NCBI GenBank assembly: GCA_016194935.1
Contig: JACQAO010000053.1
Coordinates: forward strand, 1-44,597
Direction of reading: 5' to 3'
Length of the DNA: 44,597 nt
Source of the DNA: Betaproteobacteria bacterium
GTDB taxonomy: Bacteria; Pseudomonadota; Gammaproteobacteria; Burkholderiales; Rhodocyclaceae
Part shown: positions 8,387 through 16,112 of the stretch, in pieces
Position numbering within the stretch: position 1 is the stretch's first letter
Layout: every line of letters begins with the position of its first letter
The notes under the pieces: model-generated
Databases searched by the model: none
The model's input: only the letters and a program-made list of their open reading frames with translations
What the model was told of the DNA's origin: nothing
Made by a program: the position numbers and the translations under genes

Positions 8387-8830
8387 ATGAACGGGAAAAC
8401 TATCAAGGAAAGTGATCAATATACAGTTGTCAAATCCGGCGATGGTTCCGAGCTGTGTTTTACCTGGAGTCACACAGAAGGCCTTGGCCTTGGTGATTTT
8501 AAGAAAGGCATTATTGAATTCGTCAATCAATGCAAAACACATAGGCCGATCCACGCAGTGTTTGACGCCAGGCGCCTGGATAAAGACAGCCCAGCTTTCG
8601 GCTGGGTCAGCGGGCAGCAAAAATTTGAGGGCGAAGAGGAATATATGTCCTGGTGGACTCGAGAAGTAGCGCCCGGATACAACAGCTCGAAAATTGCAAC
8701 CTTGGGCATTGCCACCGGGAATCCCGAGGCTCCCGGCGAAATACCCAAGCCGCCACCTGGAGTTGATTTTAAGTTGGGCTACTTTAATAGTTTGGAAGAT
8801 GTCAGAAACTGGAGTCCGAATGGGTTATGA
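8387..8830 (+). CDS. Uncharacterised protein, possibly SpoIIAA/STAS-like
   Basis: A 147-residue soluble protein in DNA more AT-rich than its surroundings. It has no signal peptide. The pattern YTVVKSGDGSELCFTW, then a helix (FKKGIIEFVNQCKTH), then HAVFDARRLDKDSPAF and a terminal FNSLEDVRNW recalls SpoIIAA-like or STAS folds, in which a central strand ends in a D-R segment and the last helix carries a DA/EDVRxWL motif; I hold this loosely. The ATG at 8387 has GGAG eight bases upstream and is preferred over the ATG at 8375. The downstream TfoX-like gene overlaps its last 11 bases, so they are co-translated. Confidence 0.7.
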   Translation: MNGKTIKESDQYTVVKSGDGSELCFTWSHTEGLGLGDFKKGIIEFVNQCKTHRPIHAVFDARRLDKDSPAFGWVSGQQKFEGEEEYMSWWTREVAPGYNSSKIATLGIATGNPEAPGEIPKPPPGVDFKLGYFNSLEDVRNWSPNGL

Positions 8831-9191
8831 CGAAAAAACTGCTGAAAGAGTGCGGCGAATACTGTCCGTCAGGACCGATGTCGTTGAGAAAAAAATGTTC
8901 GGTGGATTGTGCTTCATGGTGAATGGCAGCATGTGTTGCGGTATCACCACCACTGCATTCATGGTGCGGGTCGGGCCCGACCAGCACCAGCAGGCGCTCG
9001 CCCGGCCTCATGTGCGTCCGATGGACTTCACTGGCCGACCGCTGAAAGGGATGATTTATGTTGACCCCGCCGGGTACAAGACCGATGCCGCACTCGGGAA
9101 GTGGGTTGCATGCGGGGTGGATTTCGTTTGCGGGCTTCCCGCCGCGAACACGGCGATGAAAAAGCCGCGAAAACGAATCGCCCGAAAATAA
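8820..9191 (+). CDS. TfoX N-terminal domain protein
   Basis: A 123-residue protein with the TfoX/Sxy N-terminal domain: AERVRRIL near residue 8, then KKMFGGLCFMVNGSMCCGI and FMVRVGPDQHQQAL, followed by MDFTGRPLKGMIYV. It lacks the C-terminal TfoX helix-hairpin part, so a role as a competence regulator is not implied; short proteins of this type are common beside ECF42 sigma, YCII and VOC genes. It ends in a lysine/arginine-rich tail (KKPRKRIARK). The ATG at 8820 has GGAG nine bases before it and overlaps the stop of the preceding gene. Reading further back in frame to 8694 has no family support. Confidence 0.85.
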   Translation: MGYDEKTAERVRRILSVRTDVVEKKMFGGLCFMVNGSMCCGITTTAFMVRVGPDQHQQALARPHVRPMDFTGRPLKGMIYVDPAGYKTDAALGKWVACGVDFVCGLPAANTAMKKPRKRIARK

Positions 9192-9203
9192 TTATTCCCG
9201 GCC

Positions 9204-9230
9204 TGTCGAAACCGGCGCACCGCATTCGTC
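9204..9230 (+). promoter_or_regulatory. ECF42-type promoter candidate upstream of the MMPL operon
   Basis: TGTCGA at 9204-9209 and CGTC at 9227-9230 are separated by exactly 17 bases and extend as TGTCGAAA and CGTCAT. The same arrangement stands before the GFA and YCII genes. The MMPL gene starts 87 bases downstream. Confidence 0.6.
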
Positions 9231-9243
9231 ATTGGCTTGAATA

Positions 9244-9262
9244 CCGCGCACCGGGTGCGCGG
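9244..9262 (+). other. GC-rich hairpin at the predicted 5' end of the MMPL operon mRNA
   Basis: CCGCGCAC pairs with GTGCGCGG across a three-base loop. It begins about 14 bases after the -10 element at 9227-9230, so it would lie at the very start of an ECF-driven transcript. It could also serve as a weak terminator for the TfoX-like gene, though only three T follow. Confidence 0.5.
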
Positions 9263-9316
9263 GTTTGGCCAACCCTGTTTCATCCGTAGTCGTCCAGTCC
9301 CATAAGGAGCGGCACT

Positions 9317-11716
9317 ATGCAATCTCGATCAAATTTCTTTCGTCCTTACGCCGAATTCATCGTTACTTATCGTATCCTCGTTATGGTGGTAATTCTGCTA
9401 ATCACCGCGTTCCTGGTGACGCGCATCGGCAACCTGAAGATCGACACCGACCCGGATCTGTGGACGCCGCAGACGCATCCCTTCGTCCAGACCACGAACT
9501 TGCTGGAAAAAGTTTTCGGCGGGCGCAACGTCACCTTGGTCGGCCTGGTTCCGAAACACGGGGACATCTACCAGCCCAATATCCTGGGCAAGATTAAAAG
9601 AATCCAGGAGGGGATTGAGGAGTTGCCGCTGGCAATTCGTCACAATATCCTGAGCCTGGCGGCACGCAAGGTGAAATACATCAAGGGCGGTCCCGACGGG
9701 ATGGAAGTGCGCCAGATAATGGAGACAGTCCCGCAGACCCCGGCGGAGATCGCGCAACTTAAAGCGATGGTGGCGGCGATGCCTATCTATATCAACGCGC
9801 TGGTGTCCCCTGACGGCAAAGCCACGGCGATTGTCGCCGATTTCAAGTCGGATAAAACCAACCCAAGTTACGCGGCAATGATAGACGCACTTCGGCCTAT
9901 TGTGGACCGCGAACGCGACGACACGGTGGACATCTATCTTGCCGGGGCGCCGGTCAGCAGTGCGTGGTTCGAGTTTCACATGATGAAGATGCCGATCTTT
10001 TTCGGTACTGCGCTCCTGATCATCATGGCCATACAATTCTGGTCGTTCCGCAGCGTGCAGGGCATGCTGCTGCCCAGCTTCACCGCGATCCTGAGCGTGT
10101 TATGGGGATTGGGTTTGATGGGAATTCTGGGCGTGCACATTGACCCGATGAACACCACCACGCCGATATTGATCATGGCGGTGGCGGCAGGCCATGCGAT
10201 CCAGATTCTCAAACGCTACTACGAGGAATATCACCGCCTGCAATCCACCGGCCACATGCCGCTGCGCCAGGCGAGCCGCGCGGCGGTGGTCGAGTCGCTG
10301 GTGCGTGTCGGCCCGGTCATGCTCACTGCGGGGCTGATCGCTACCATTACCTTCTACTCGCTATCAGCAACCGGAATCGTCATGGTTCAGCATTTCGGGA
10401 TATTTGCGGGTTGCGGCGTGCTGGGGGCGTTGATTCTGGAGCTGACCCTGATTCCCGCGCTGCGCGCGATGCTGCCCGCGCCGAAAAAACGCGAAGTCAC
10501 GGGCGAACGCAGGCAAGGAATCCTGGATCGATTCCTCCTTTCAATTGCGGACAATCTGGTTGGCGGACGCGCGTCCTGGTTTGTGGGCGGCGGTTTGGCG
10601 GTATTGGCGGTGGCGGGGATCGGGCTGTTTTTCCTGCATGTCGACAATCGATTCCGCGACTACCACAAACCGACCAGCGAATTTCGTGTCCACGACAAGG
10701 TGCTCAACGACAAATTCGGCGGGACCAACTCGATCCTGTTTTTGGTTGAAACGCCCGGCCAGGACGGGATCAAGGATCCTCAAGTACTCCAGGGCATTTC
10801 TGACCTGCAAGCGTTTCTTGAAAGCCAGCCCTACGTCGGCAAGACTCAGTCCATCGTCGATCTGATCAAGCGGATGAACCAGTCCATGCACGCCGATGAT
10901 GCGGCGTTCTATGCCGTCCCGAAGCAGCGCGACCTGGTCGCCCAATACCTGTTTTTGTATTCAACCTCGGGCGATCCACAGGACTTCGATACCTTTGTCG
11001 ACAATGATTACCAGAAGGCAGCGGTGTGGACGTTTCTCAAGGTGGATAGCAGCGCCTACGCGGATACGTTGTATGAAAAAGCCAAACGGGTCATCGCCAA
11101 AAGCTTTCCGCCAGGGGTGACGGTGCGTATGGGAGGCAGCCTGCCGCAAGTGATGGCGATGAACGAAGTCGTCACCAATGACAAGTTCCGCAACATGCTG
11201 CAAATGGCATTGGTGGTATTCATTTTGTCCTCGATTGCTTTCCGCTCGCTGGTAGCCGGCTTGTTCGTGGTTACGCCTCTGTTTGCCGTGATCGTAGCGA
11301 ATTTTGGCTTGATGGGTTGGCTGGGCATGCCGCTCGACTTGGGCGCGGCAACCGCCGCCGCCATGGCCATCGGCATCGGCGCGGATTACGAGATCTATTT
11401 GCTGTTCCGGTTTCGTGAAGAACTTGCGCGCAGCGGCAATGTTTTGGCCGCTACGCGCGACTCGCTATTGACCTCCGGCAAGGCGATCCTGTTTGTCGCC
11501 TTGTCGATCATCGGTGGCTATGCGGTCTTGCAGGCATCGGATTTTGCATGGTACAACCAGTTGTCGACCCTGGTCATTGCGACGATGACAATCAGCGCCT
11601 TGTTCGCCCTGTTTTTCCTGCGCGCATTAATGATGATCTTCAAGCCGCGTTTCATCTTCGGCGAGCGGCCCGAGGCGTTTTTTGCGCCGGCGATGGCAGC
11701 GGAGGCCGCTAAATGA
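9317..11716 (+). CDS. MMPL/RND superfamily exporter
   Basis: A 799-residue inner-membrane RND-type permease. Membrane segment 1 is near residues 20-38, followed by a large periplasmic loop (about 40-220), five segments to about residue 400, segment 7 near 420-445, a second large loop to about 620 and five final segments. IKDTDPDLW-like KIDTDPDLWTP and FGIFAGCGVLGALILELTLIPA, with GIGADYEIYLLFRFREE in the second half, are typical of MMPL proteins; that GxGxDY aspartate is the likely proton relay. An AAGGAG lies ten bases before the ATG. The next gene overlaps by ATGA. With its LolA-like and DUF1302 partners it probably moves lipid-like or hydrophobic compounds to the outer membrane; the substrate is unknown. 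Confidence 0.9.
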   Translation: MQSRSNFFRPYAEFIVTYRILVMVVILLITAFLVTRIGNLKIDTDPDLWTPQTHPFVQTTNLLEKVFGGRNVTLVGLVPKHGDIYQPNILGKIKRIQEGIEELPLAIRHNILSLAARKVKYIKGGPDGMEVRQIMETVPQTPAEIAQLKAMVAAMPIYINALVSPDGKATAIVADFKSDKTNPSYAAMIDALRPIVDRERDDTVDIYLAGAPVSSAWFEFHMMKMPIFFGTALLIIMAIQFWSFRSVQGMLLPSFTAILSVLWGLGLMGILGVHIDPMNTTTPILIMAVAAGHAIQILKRYYEEYHRLQSTGHMPLRQASRAAVVESLVRVGPVMLTAGLIATITFYSLSATGIVMVQHFGIFAGCGVLGALILELTLIPALRAMLPAPKKREVTGERRQGILDRFLLSIADNLVGGRASWFVGGGLAVLAVAGIGLFFLHVDNRFRDYHKPTSEFRVHDKVLNDKFGGTNSILFLVETPGQDGIKDPQVLQGISDLQAFLESQPYVGKTQSIVDLIKRMNQSMHADDAAFYAVPKQRDLVAQYLFLYSTSGDPQDFDTFVDNDYQKAAVWTFLKVDSSAYADTLYEKAKRVIAKSFPPGVTVRMGGSLPQVMAMNEVVTNDKFRNMLQMALVVFILSSIAFRSLVAGLFVVTPLFAVIVANFGLMGWLGMPLDLGAATAAAMAIGIGADYEIYLLFRFREELARSGNVLAATRDSLLTSGKAILFVALSIIGGYAVLQASDFAWYNQLSTLVIATMTISALFALFFLRALMMIFKPRFIFGERPEAFFAPAMAAEAAK

Positions 11717-12513
11717 AAGGTCTCGTCAGGACGGCGGTGCTGCTCGGTGTATCGACGCTGGTGGCGCTGGACACCTACAGCGCCGAGCCAAACGCGCGTG
11801 ACATCATGGAGAAAAACTTCTTTGTCTCCAAAGTGAAGTCCCTTAAAACTGATTCCACCATGGTGTTGATCAATGACAAAGGCCAGCAACGGGAGCGAAA
11901 AAACACCACCCTGCTCAAACTGCAAGCCAACGGTATCGACTCGAAGCTGCTGGTCAAATTCAGCACGCCCGCCGACATCAAAGGCACCGGCTTTCTCCAG
12001 GTCGAACACAGCGATGGCGAAGACGACCTGTGGATCTACCTGCCAGCCTTGAAAAAGAGCCGGCGATTGGTCGCCAACAACAAAAAAGACAGCTTCGTCG
12101 GCACCGACTTCTCCTACGGCGATATTTCACTACCCAAGGTAGACCAATACCAGCACAAACGCCAGCGCAACGAACAGATTGACGGCCAGGACTGCTACGT
12201 CATCGAATCAATCCCCATCAATGAAACCGTCAAAACCAACAGCGGCTACAGCAAAAAAATCACCTGGGCCAGAACCGACAACTTCCTGGAAACCAAAGTG
12301 GAGTACTACGATGTTTCCGGACGGCTCCTGAAAACCCAGCGCATTACCCAACACCGGCAAGTCGAACCCCAGCCTGCCCGCTGGGTAGCCTTGCACCGTG
12401 AAATGACAAACCACCAGACCGGACACCAGACTGTCCTCAACTTCGACAAGATAGAACCCGGCGTGGCTGCGCCGGATGAAGTTTTCACCACCCGTTATGT
12501 CGAGCGCGAATGA
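11713..12513 (+). CDS. Outer-membrane lipoprotein-sorting (LolA-like) protein
   Basis: A 266-residue periplasmic protein with a signal peptide (hydrophobic residues 4-18, probable cleavage after YSA at about 23). The body is the LolA-like fold seen beside MMPL exporters: TLLKLQANGIDSKLLVKFS, then IKGTGFLQVEHSDGEDDLWIYLPALKKSRRL and DSFVGTDFSYGDI, all highly typical of this family. The family fold offers a hydrophobic cavity, so a periplasmic carrier for the lipid or hydrophobic cargo of the MMPL permease is a reasonable inference. Its start overlaps the MMPL stop by ATGA and its stop overlaps the next start the same way. Confidence 0.9.
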   Translation: MKGLVRTAVLLGVSTLVALDTYSAEPNARDIMEKNFFVSKVKSLKTDSTMVLINDKGQQRERKNTTLLKLQANGIDSKLLVKFSTPADIKGTGFLQVEHSDGEDDLWIYLPALKKSRRLVANNKKDSFVGTDFSYGDISLPKVDQYQHKRQRNEQIDGQDCYVIESIPINETVKTNSGYSKKITWARTDNFLETKVEYYDVSGRLLKTQRITQHRQVEPQPARWVALHREMTNHQTGHQTVLNFDKIEPGVAAPDEVFTTRYVERE

Positions 12514-13808
12514 GGCTGCGCGCAGCGATCTCGTTCGCCGCCCTGATGGGAGTGAGTGGTGCAGGCCAGGCCGATGATAGCCGCGTGCCGGAATCCCCGG
12601 CGTTCGAGGGCGTCCAGGCGTTCCTCCAAACCCGGCGGGTCAGCGGTGCCCTGCGTGCCGATTACTTCCACGCAGCCAAACGCCCCGATCAGGGCAGCGA
12701 CCTGCTCGGCGTCACGGCACAGATCAAAACCCTGCCTGAACTGGGCGAGCGCATCGACGGCAAACTCGAGGCACGCATCACGAACCCTGCACTGAACCGC
12801 GATGGCGCCAGCCAAAGCCGCCTGCTGGAAGGCTTCGTGACCCTGCATTTGGCCCAAGCCGACCTGCGCATAGGCAAGCAGATCGTCGCCTGGGGACGGG
12901 CCGACGGCATCAATCCTACCGACAACTTGACGCCCCGCGACTACACCGTGTTGCTACCGTTCGAAGACGACCAGCGTTTCGGTACCACGGCAATCAAGCT
13001 GGATACCTATCTCTCCCCCCAGCACACCCTCACAGTCTTCATTTCGCCTTTTTTCAAGCCGGCCATGATTTCCCTGCCAACCGCCGGTCGTACGCTGCGG
13101 GAAACCACCCCGGCGCGTACCCTTGCCAACAGCGAACTCGGGTTAAAACTCGACAAGATCGGTGAAGGCTTGGATGGCTCCATCAGTTACTTTCATGGGT
13201 TTAGCTTGTTGCCGGACCTGCGGCTGCTGGGCAGCAATCCCGTGGAGCCGATACTCGAGTCGCACTATGACCGCATCAACGTGCTTGGCGCCGACTTCGC
13301 GCGTAACTTCGGGCGTTTCGCGGTGCGCGGGGAGGCGGCGTATGTTGACACCCGCGACACGGCGGGAGACGATCCGGGGATCAAGAATCCCTATTTGTTC
13401 TGGATCATCGGCATCGACAGGACATTTTTCGAGGAGATGAATGTCAATGTCCAGTTCTTCCAACGCCGGGTACGACGTTATCATGCGCCGGAGGGGATTG
13501 CCGATCTGCAGGCGCGGGCGGTTGCACTGCTGAATGCGCTGATTGACGGGCAGCGCGACCGGATCAGCAATGGCATCAGTTTCCGGGTGAGTAATAAGTG
13601 GTTCAACAATACCTTGGAGGCCGAGGTCTTCGCAGTCCTGAATCTGACCCGCAGGGACCGTTTTATTCGTCCGTTATTGACTTATGCGTTCACCGATCAC
13701 TGGAAGGGGACGGTGGGCGCTGAAGTTTATGGTGGTGCGGCGGATACGCAGTTCGGTAGCCTCAAACCCAGGCGGGGGGTGTTCGCAGAGTTGCGCTATG
13801 GGTTTTAG
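12510..13808 (+). CDS. DUF1302-type outer-membrane beta-barrel protein
   Basis: A 432-residue protein with a signal peptide (cleavage probably after GQA at about residue 21) and a body rich in alternating amphipathic strands, ending in the aromatic outer-membrane signature ELRYGF. The segment LRIGKQIVAWGRADGINPTDNLTPRDY is characteristic of DUF1302/DUF1302-like porin-type proteins. It is translated by ATGA overlap with the LolA-like gene. Together the three genes form an inner membrane, periplasm and outer membrane path. The function of DUF1302 is not established; an outer-membrane receptor or pore for the exported compound is an inference. Confidence 0.87.
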   Translation: MRLRAAISFAALMGVSGAGQADDSRVPESPAFEGVQAFLQTRRVSGALRADYFHAAKRPDQGSDLLGVTAQIKTLPELGERIDGKLEARITNPALNRDGASQSRLLEGFVTLHLAQADLRIGKQIVAWGRADGINPTDNLTPRDYTVLLPFEDDQRFGTTAIKLDTYLSPQHTLTVFISPFFKPAMISLPTAGRTLRETTPARTLANSELGLKLDKIGEGLDGSISYFHGFSLLPDLRLLGSNPVEPILESHYDRINVLGADFARNFGRFAVRGEAAYVDTRDTAGDDPGIKNPYLFWIIGIDRTFFEEMNVNVQFFQRRVRRYHAPEGIADLQARAVALLNALIDGQRDRISNGISFRVSNKWFNNTLEAEVFAVLNLTRRDRFIRPLLTYAFTDHWKGTVGAEVYGGAADTQFGSLKPRRGVFAELRYGF

Positions 13809-13864
13809 CGGACGGTTGGGACACAATAACTATCGACACGCCAATCCACGCTTATCCCGATCTT

Positions 13865-13891
13865 TGTCGAAATCGGTTCGCGTTGTTCGTC
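13865..13891 (+). promoter_or_regulatory. ECF42-type promoter candidate upstream of the GFA gene
   Basis: TGTCGA at 13865-13870, 17-base spacer, CGTC at 13888-13891, extended as TGTCGAAA and TTCGTCAT. The start codon is 57 bases beyond the -10. A perfect 8-base hairpin (ACACGGAG/CTCCGTGT, 13900-13918) lies in the predicted 5' untranslated region. Confidence 0.65.
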
Positions 13892-13947
13892 ATACGCATA
13901 CACGGAGCATCTCCGTGTTGAGATCGGACTAAATCAGGAGGAATTTC

Positions 13948-14349
13948 ATGCAATACATGATGCCAATTAAAGGTGGTTGTGCTTGCGGCGCAGTGCGTTA
14001 TGAAGCGGACGCAGAGCCGGCGTTTTCATTGATTTGTCAGTGCAGGCAGTGCCAGAGAATCTCCGGTTCGGGCCATGCGGCGCAGCTCGCCCTGCCTGCC
14101 GAGGCTGTCACGCTAACGGGTGAAGTCAAATTCTTCGCCCTTACAAGCGACAACGGCAATCTGGTCAATAGCGGGTTCTGCCCAAACTGCGGGAGTCCTG
14201 TTCTGAAGAAGTCGTCCGGCGTTCCACAATTTCTTTTCTTCCATGCCGCAACTCTCGATGACCCAGGTAGATACGACCCGCAATTTGTTGCCTGGAACTC
14301 CAGCAGACAACCCTGGGACTACGTGGATCCTGGCTTGCCTTTACGGTAA
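13948..14349 (+). CDS. GFA family (glutathione-dependent formaldehyde-activating-like) protein
   Basis: A 133-residue zinc-binding protein. Cysteine motifs in order are GGCACGAVRYE (CxC), CQCRQCQRISGSG (CxCxxC) and FCPNCGSPVL (CxxC), the complete GFA/CENP-V set. The end of the protein, QPWDYVDPGLPLR, resembles the PxW segment of the family. Despite the name, few members have proven formaldehyde-glutathione activity. The start at 13948 is set by AGGAGG eight bases upstream; the first residues MQYMMPI are not usual for the family and resemble the start of the YCII protein 500 bases away. An ECF42-type promoter motif precedes it. Confidence 0.92.
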   Translation: MQYMMPIKGGCACGAVRYEADAEPAFSLICQCRQCQRISGSGHAAQLALPAEAVTLTGEVKFFALTSDNGNLVNSGFCPNCGSPVLKKSSGVPQFLFFHAATLDDPGRYDPQFVAWNSSRQPWDYVDPGLPLR

Positions 14350-14367
14350 GGTTTGCACCCTGATTAT

Positions 14368-14394
14368 TGTCGAAACGCTTCCTCCTCGTCCGTC
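14368..14394 (+). promoter_or_regulatory. ECF42-type promoter candidate upstream of the YCII-sigma operon
   Basis: TGTCGA at 14368-14373, 17-base spacer, CGTC at 14391-14394, extended as TGTCGAAA and CGTCAT. The YCII start codon is 60 bases beyond the -10. From memory, ECF42 promoters have been described as TGTCGA with a CG(A/T)C -10, which fits; autoregulation of the sigma operon is expected for ECF factors. Confidence 0.7.
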
Positions 14395-14453
14395 ATAGGT
14401 ACGAGCATGGAATGGTTCCGTGCTGAATACAAACGCATTCAAGGAGAATAACC

Positions 14454-14801
14454 ATGCAGTACATGATGCTCATTTGCGAGACCGAAGACGACTTCAAGGC
14501 ACGGACAAACGAGAAAAAGGAGATGTTCTGGGCTGCCTGGCGCGCCTACCACGAAGCAATGGTGGGCGCCGGGGTGTACATCACCGGCAGTGCGTTGCAA
14601 GCGCCATCGACCGGCACGACTGTGAGATTGAAAGGCGGCAAACGTCTTGTTCAAGATGGTCCGTTTGCCGATACCAAGGAGCAACTCGGCGGCTTTATCA
14701 TCCTGGAGCTTCCATCGCTCGATGCTGCGCTTGATTGGGCAGCCCGCTGTCCGGCGGCTGCGACCGGCGCCGTCGAAGTGCGACCGGTACTGGCGATGTA
14801 A
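14454..14801 (+). CDS. YCII-related/DGPF-domain protein
   Basis: A 115-residue protein of the YCII family, containing the DGPF signature itself in VQDGPFADTKEQLGGF and the C-terminal LELPSLDAALDWAARCPAA helix. Function is unknown for this branch; the fold is a dimeric ferredoxin-like barrel. The ATG has AAGGAG eight bases upstream. Its TAA is followed immediately by the ATG of the sigma factor, so the two genes abut exactly. DGPF proteins are the standard genomic partners and targets of ECF42 sigma factors, which fixes the identity of both genes. Confidence 0.93.
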   Translation: MQYMMLICETEDDFKARTNEKKEMFWAAWRAYHEAMVGAGVYITGSALQAPSTGTTVRLKGGKRLVQDGPFADTKEQLGGFIILELPSLDAALDWAARCPAAATGAVEVRPVLAM

Positions 14802-16019
14802 ATGGAGGAAGTACACCGGGCGGTCGAGGCGGCGGCGCGCGAGTCGTATGGTCGCCTGATCGCATATCTTGCCGCGCGCAGCCGCGACGTGGCCGGCGCC
14901 GAGGATGCCCTGAGCGCGGCGCTCCTGGCGGCGCTGGAAACCTGGTCACGCGACGGTGTGCCGCAGAAGCCGGAGGCTTGGTTGCTCACGACTGCGCGTC
15001 GCCGCCTGATTGATCGCGCCCGGCATGAGCGCACGCGCGCGGAAAGCGTATTGACGCTGCAATTGATTACCGACGAAGCCTATGAGGCGACGACGGCGGA
15101 TAAATTTCCCGACGAACGGCTTAAATTGCTCTTCGTCTGCGCACATCCGGCCATCGATCCGGGCGTGCATACGCCGCTCATGCTGCAATGCGTGTTTGGG
15201 CTGGATGCGGCACGCATCGCCAGGGCTTTTCTGATTTCGCCGACCACCATGGGTCAGCGCTTGGTGCGCGCCAAGACGAAAATCCGCGATGCCGGCATTG
15301 CCTTCGAGGTTCCGCGTGATCATGAATTGCCGCAACGTCTTGCAGCGGTGCTTGAGGCGATCTATGCCGCCTACGGCAGCGGCTGGGAGGATAGCGCCGG
15401 CGTTGATTCGCGTCGCGGCGATCTTACCGAGGAAGCGATTTGGCTGGCGCGGATGTTGGCGCAAAAACTCCCGGCAGAGCCGGAAGCCGGCGGCCTGCTT
15501 GCCCTGATGCTGTACTGCGAAGCGCGGCGTCCGGCGCGGCGGGCGCGGGACGGTCGCTACGTTCCTCTGTCGGAGCAGGACGTGGGATGCTGGTCCCGGC
15601 CGATGATCGAGGAGGCGGAACAGACGCTTGTTGCCGCCGCGAAGCTGGCGCGTCCCGGCCGCTTCCAGACCGAGGCGGCAATTCAATCGGTGCATGCCGA
15701 ACGCGCGCATAGCGGTCGCACAGATTGGCTTGCGATCACCTCGTTATACGAGGGCCTGGTACAGCTTGCGCCCAGCCTCGGCGCACGGATAGGGCGCGCC
15801 GCAGCGGTTGCCGAAGCGTACGGTCCTGAACAGGGGCTGGCGCTTCTGAACGAGATCGAAACTACCGCCGTGGCAGCCTATCAAACATATTGGGCGGTAC
15901 TAGCCCATCTGCTCAGAAAGCTGCGGCGCGAACCGGAAGCCACGCAAGCCTACAACCGCGCAATCGGGTTGAGCGAGGACAGCGCAGTGCGACAGTTTTT
16001 GCTCAAGCAGCGCGGGTAG
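14802..16019 (+). CDS. ECF42-type RNA polymerase sigma factor with C-terminal TPR-like extension
   Basis: A 405-residue sigma factor. Region 2 spans about residues 10-80 (SYGRLIAYLAARSRDVAGAEDALSAAL-type helix, then PEAWLLTTARRRLIDRAR), region 4 about 115-170 (LQCVFGLDAARIARAFLISPTTMGQRLVRAK, a helix-turn-helix). The remaining 220 residues are an all-helical extension with TPR-like pairs (YEGLVQLAPSLGARIGRA, AYNRAIGL), the defining feature of ECF42. No anti-sigma gene is adjacent; in this group control is thought to lie in the extension. It abuts the DGPF gene and probably transcribes it, the GFA gene and perhaps the MMPL operon, all of which carry the same promoter motif. Confidence 0.92.
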   Translation: MEEVHRAVEAAARESYGRLIAYLAARSRDVAGAEDALSAALLAALETWSRDGVPQKPEAWLLTTARRRLIDRARHERTRAESVLTLQLITDEAYEATTADKFPDERLKLLFVCAHPAIDPGVHTPLMLQCVFGLDAARIARAFLISPTTMGQRLVRAKTKIRDAGIAFEVPRDHELPQRLAAVLEAIYAAYGSGWEDSAGVDSRRGDLTEEAIWLARMLAQKLPAEPEAGGLLALMLYCEARRPARRARDGRYVPLSEQDVGCWSRPMIEEAEQTLVAAAKLARPGRFQTEAAIQSVHAERAHSGRTDWLAITSLYEGLVQLAPSLGARIGRAAAVAEAYGPEQGLALLNEIETTAVAAYQTYWAVLAHLLRKLRREPEATQAYNRAIGLSEDSAVRQFLLKQRG

Positions 16020-16112
16020 GTTCGGATTCCCTTGAAAAACGCGGTCCGTTCCGCCCGGTGATTATTGTTCCATGCTCTGCGATAAGCAACCGCCGACGCC
16101 CAACAATCAAAG

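Noticed and set aside
13684..13932. An 82-codon plus-strand frame across the end of the DUF1302 gene
   Set aside because: It is mostly inside the DUF1302 gene in a shifted frame and runs through the predicted ECF-type promoter; there is no ribosome site or domain.
16020..16112. An integron attC-like look around GCCCAACAATCAAAGC
   Set aside because: Only one core-like box (GTTGGGC on the minus strand) can be placed; the matching RYYYAAC partner and the imperfect stem of a real attC are missing.
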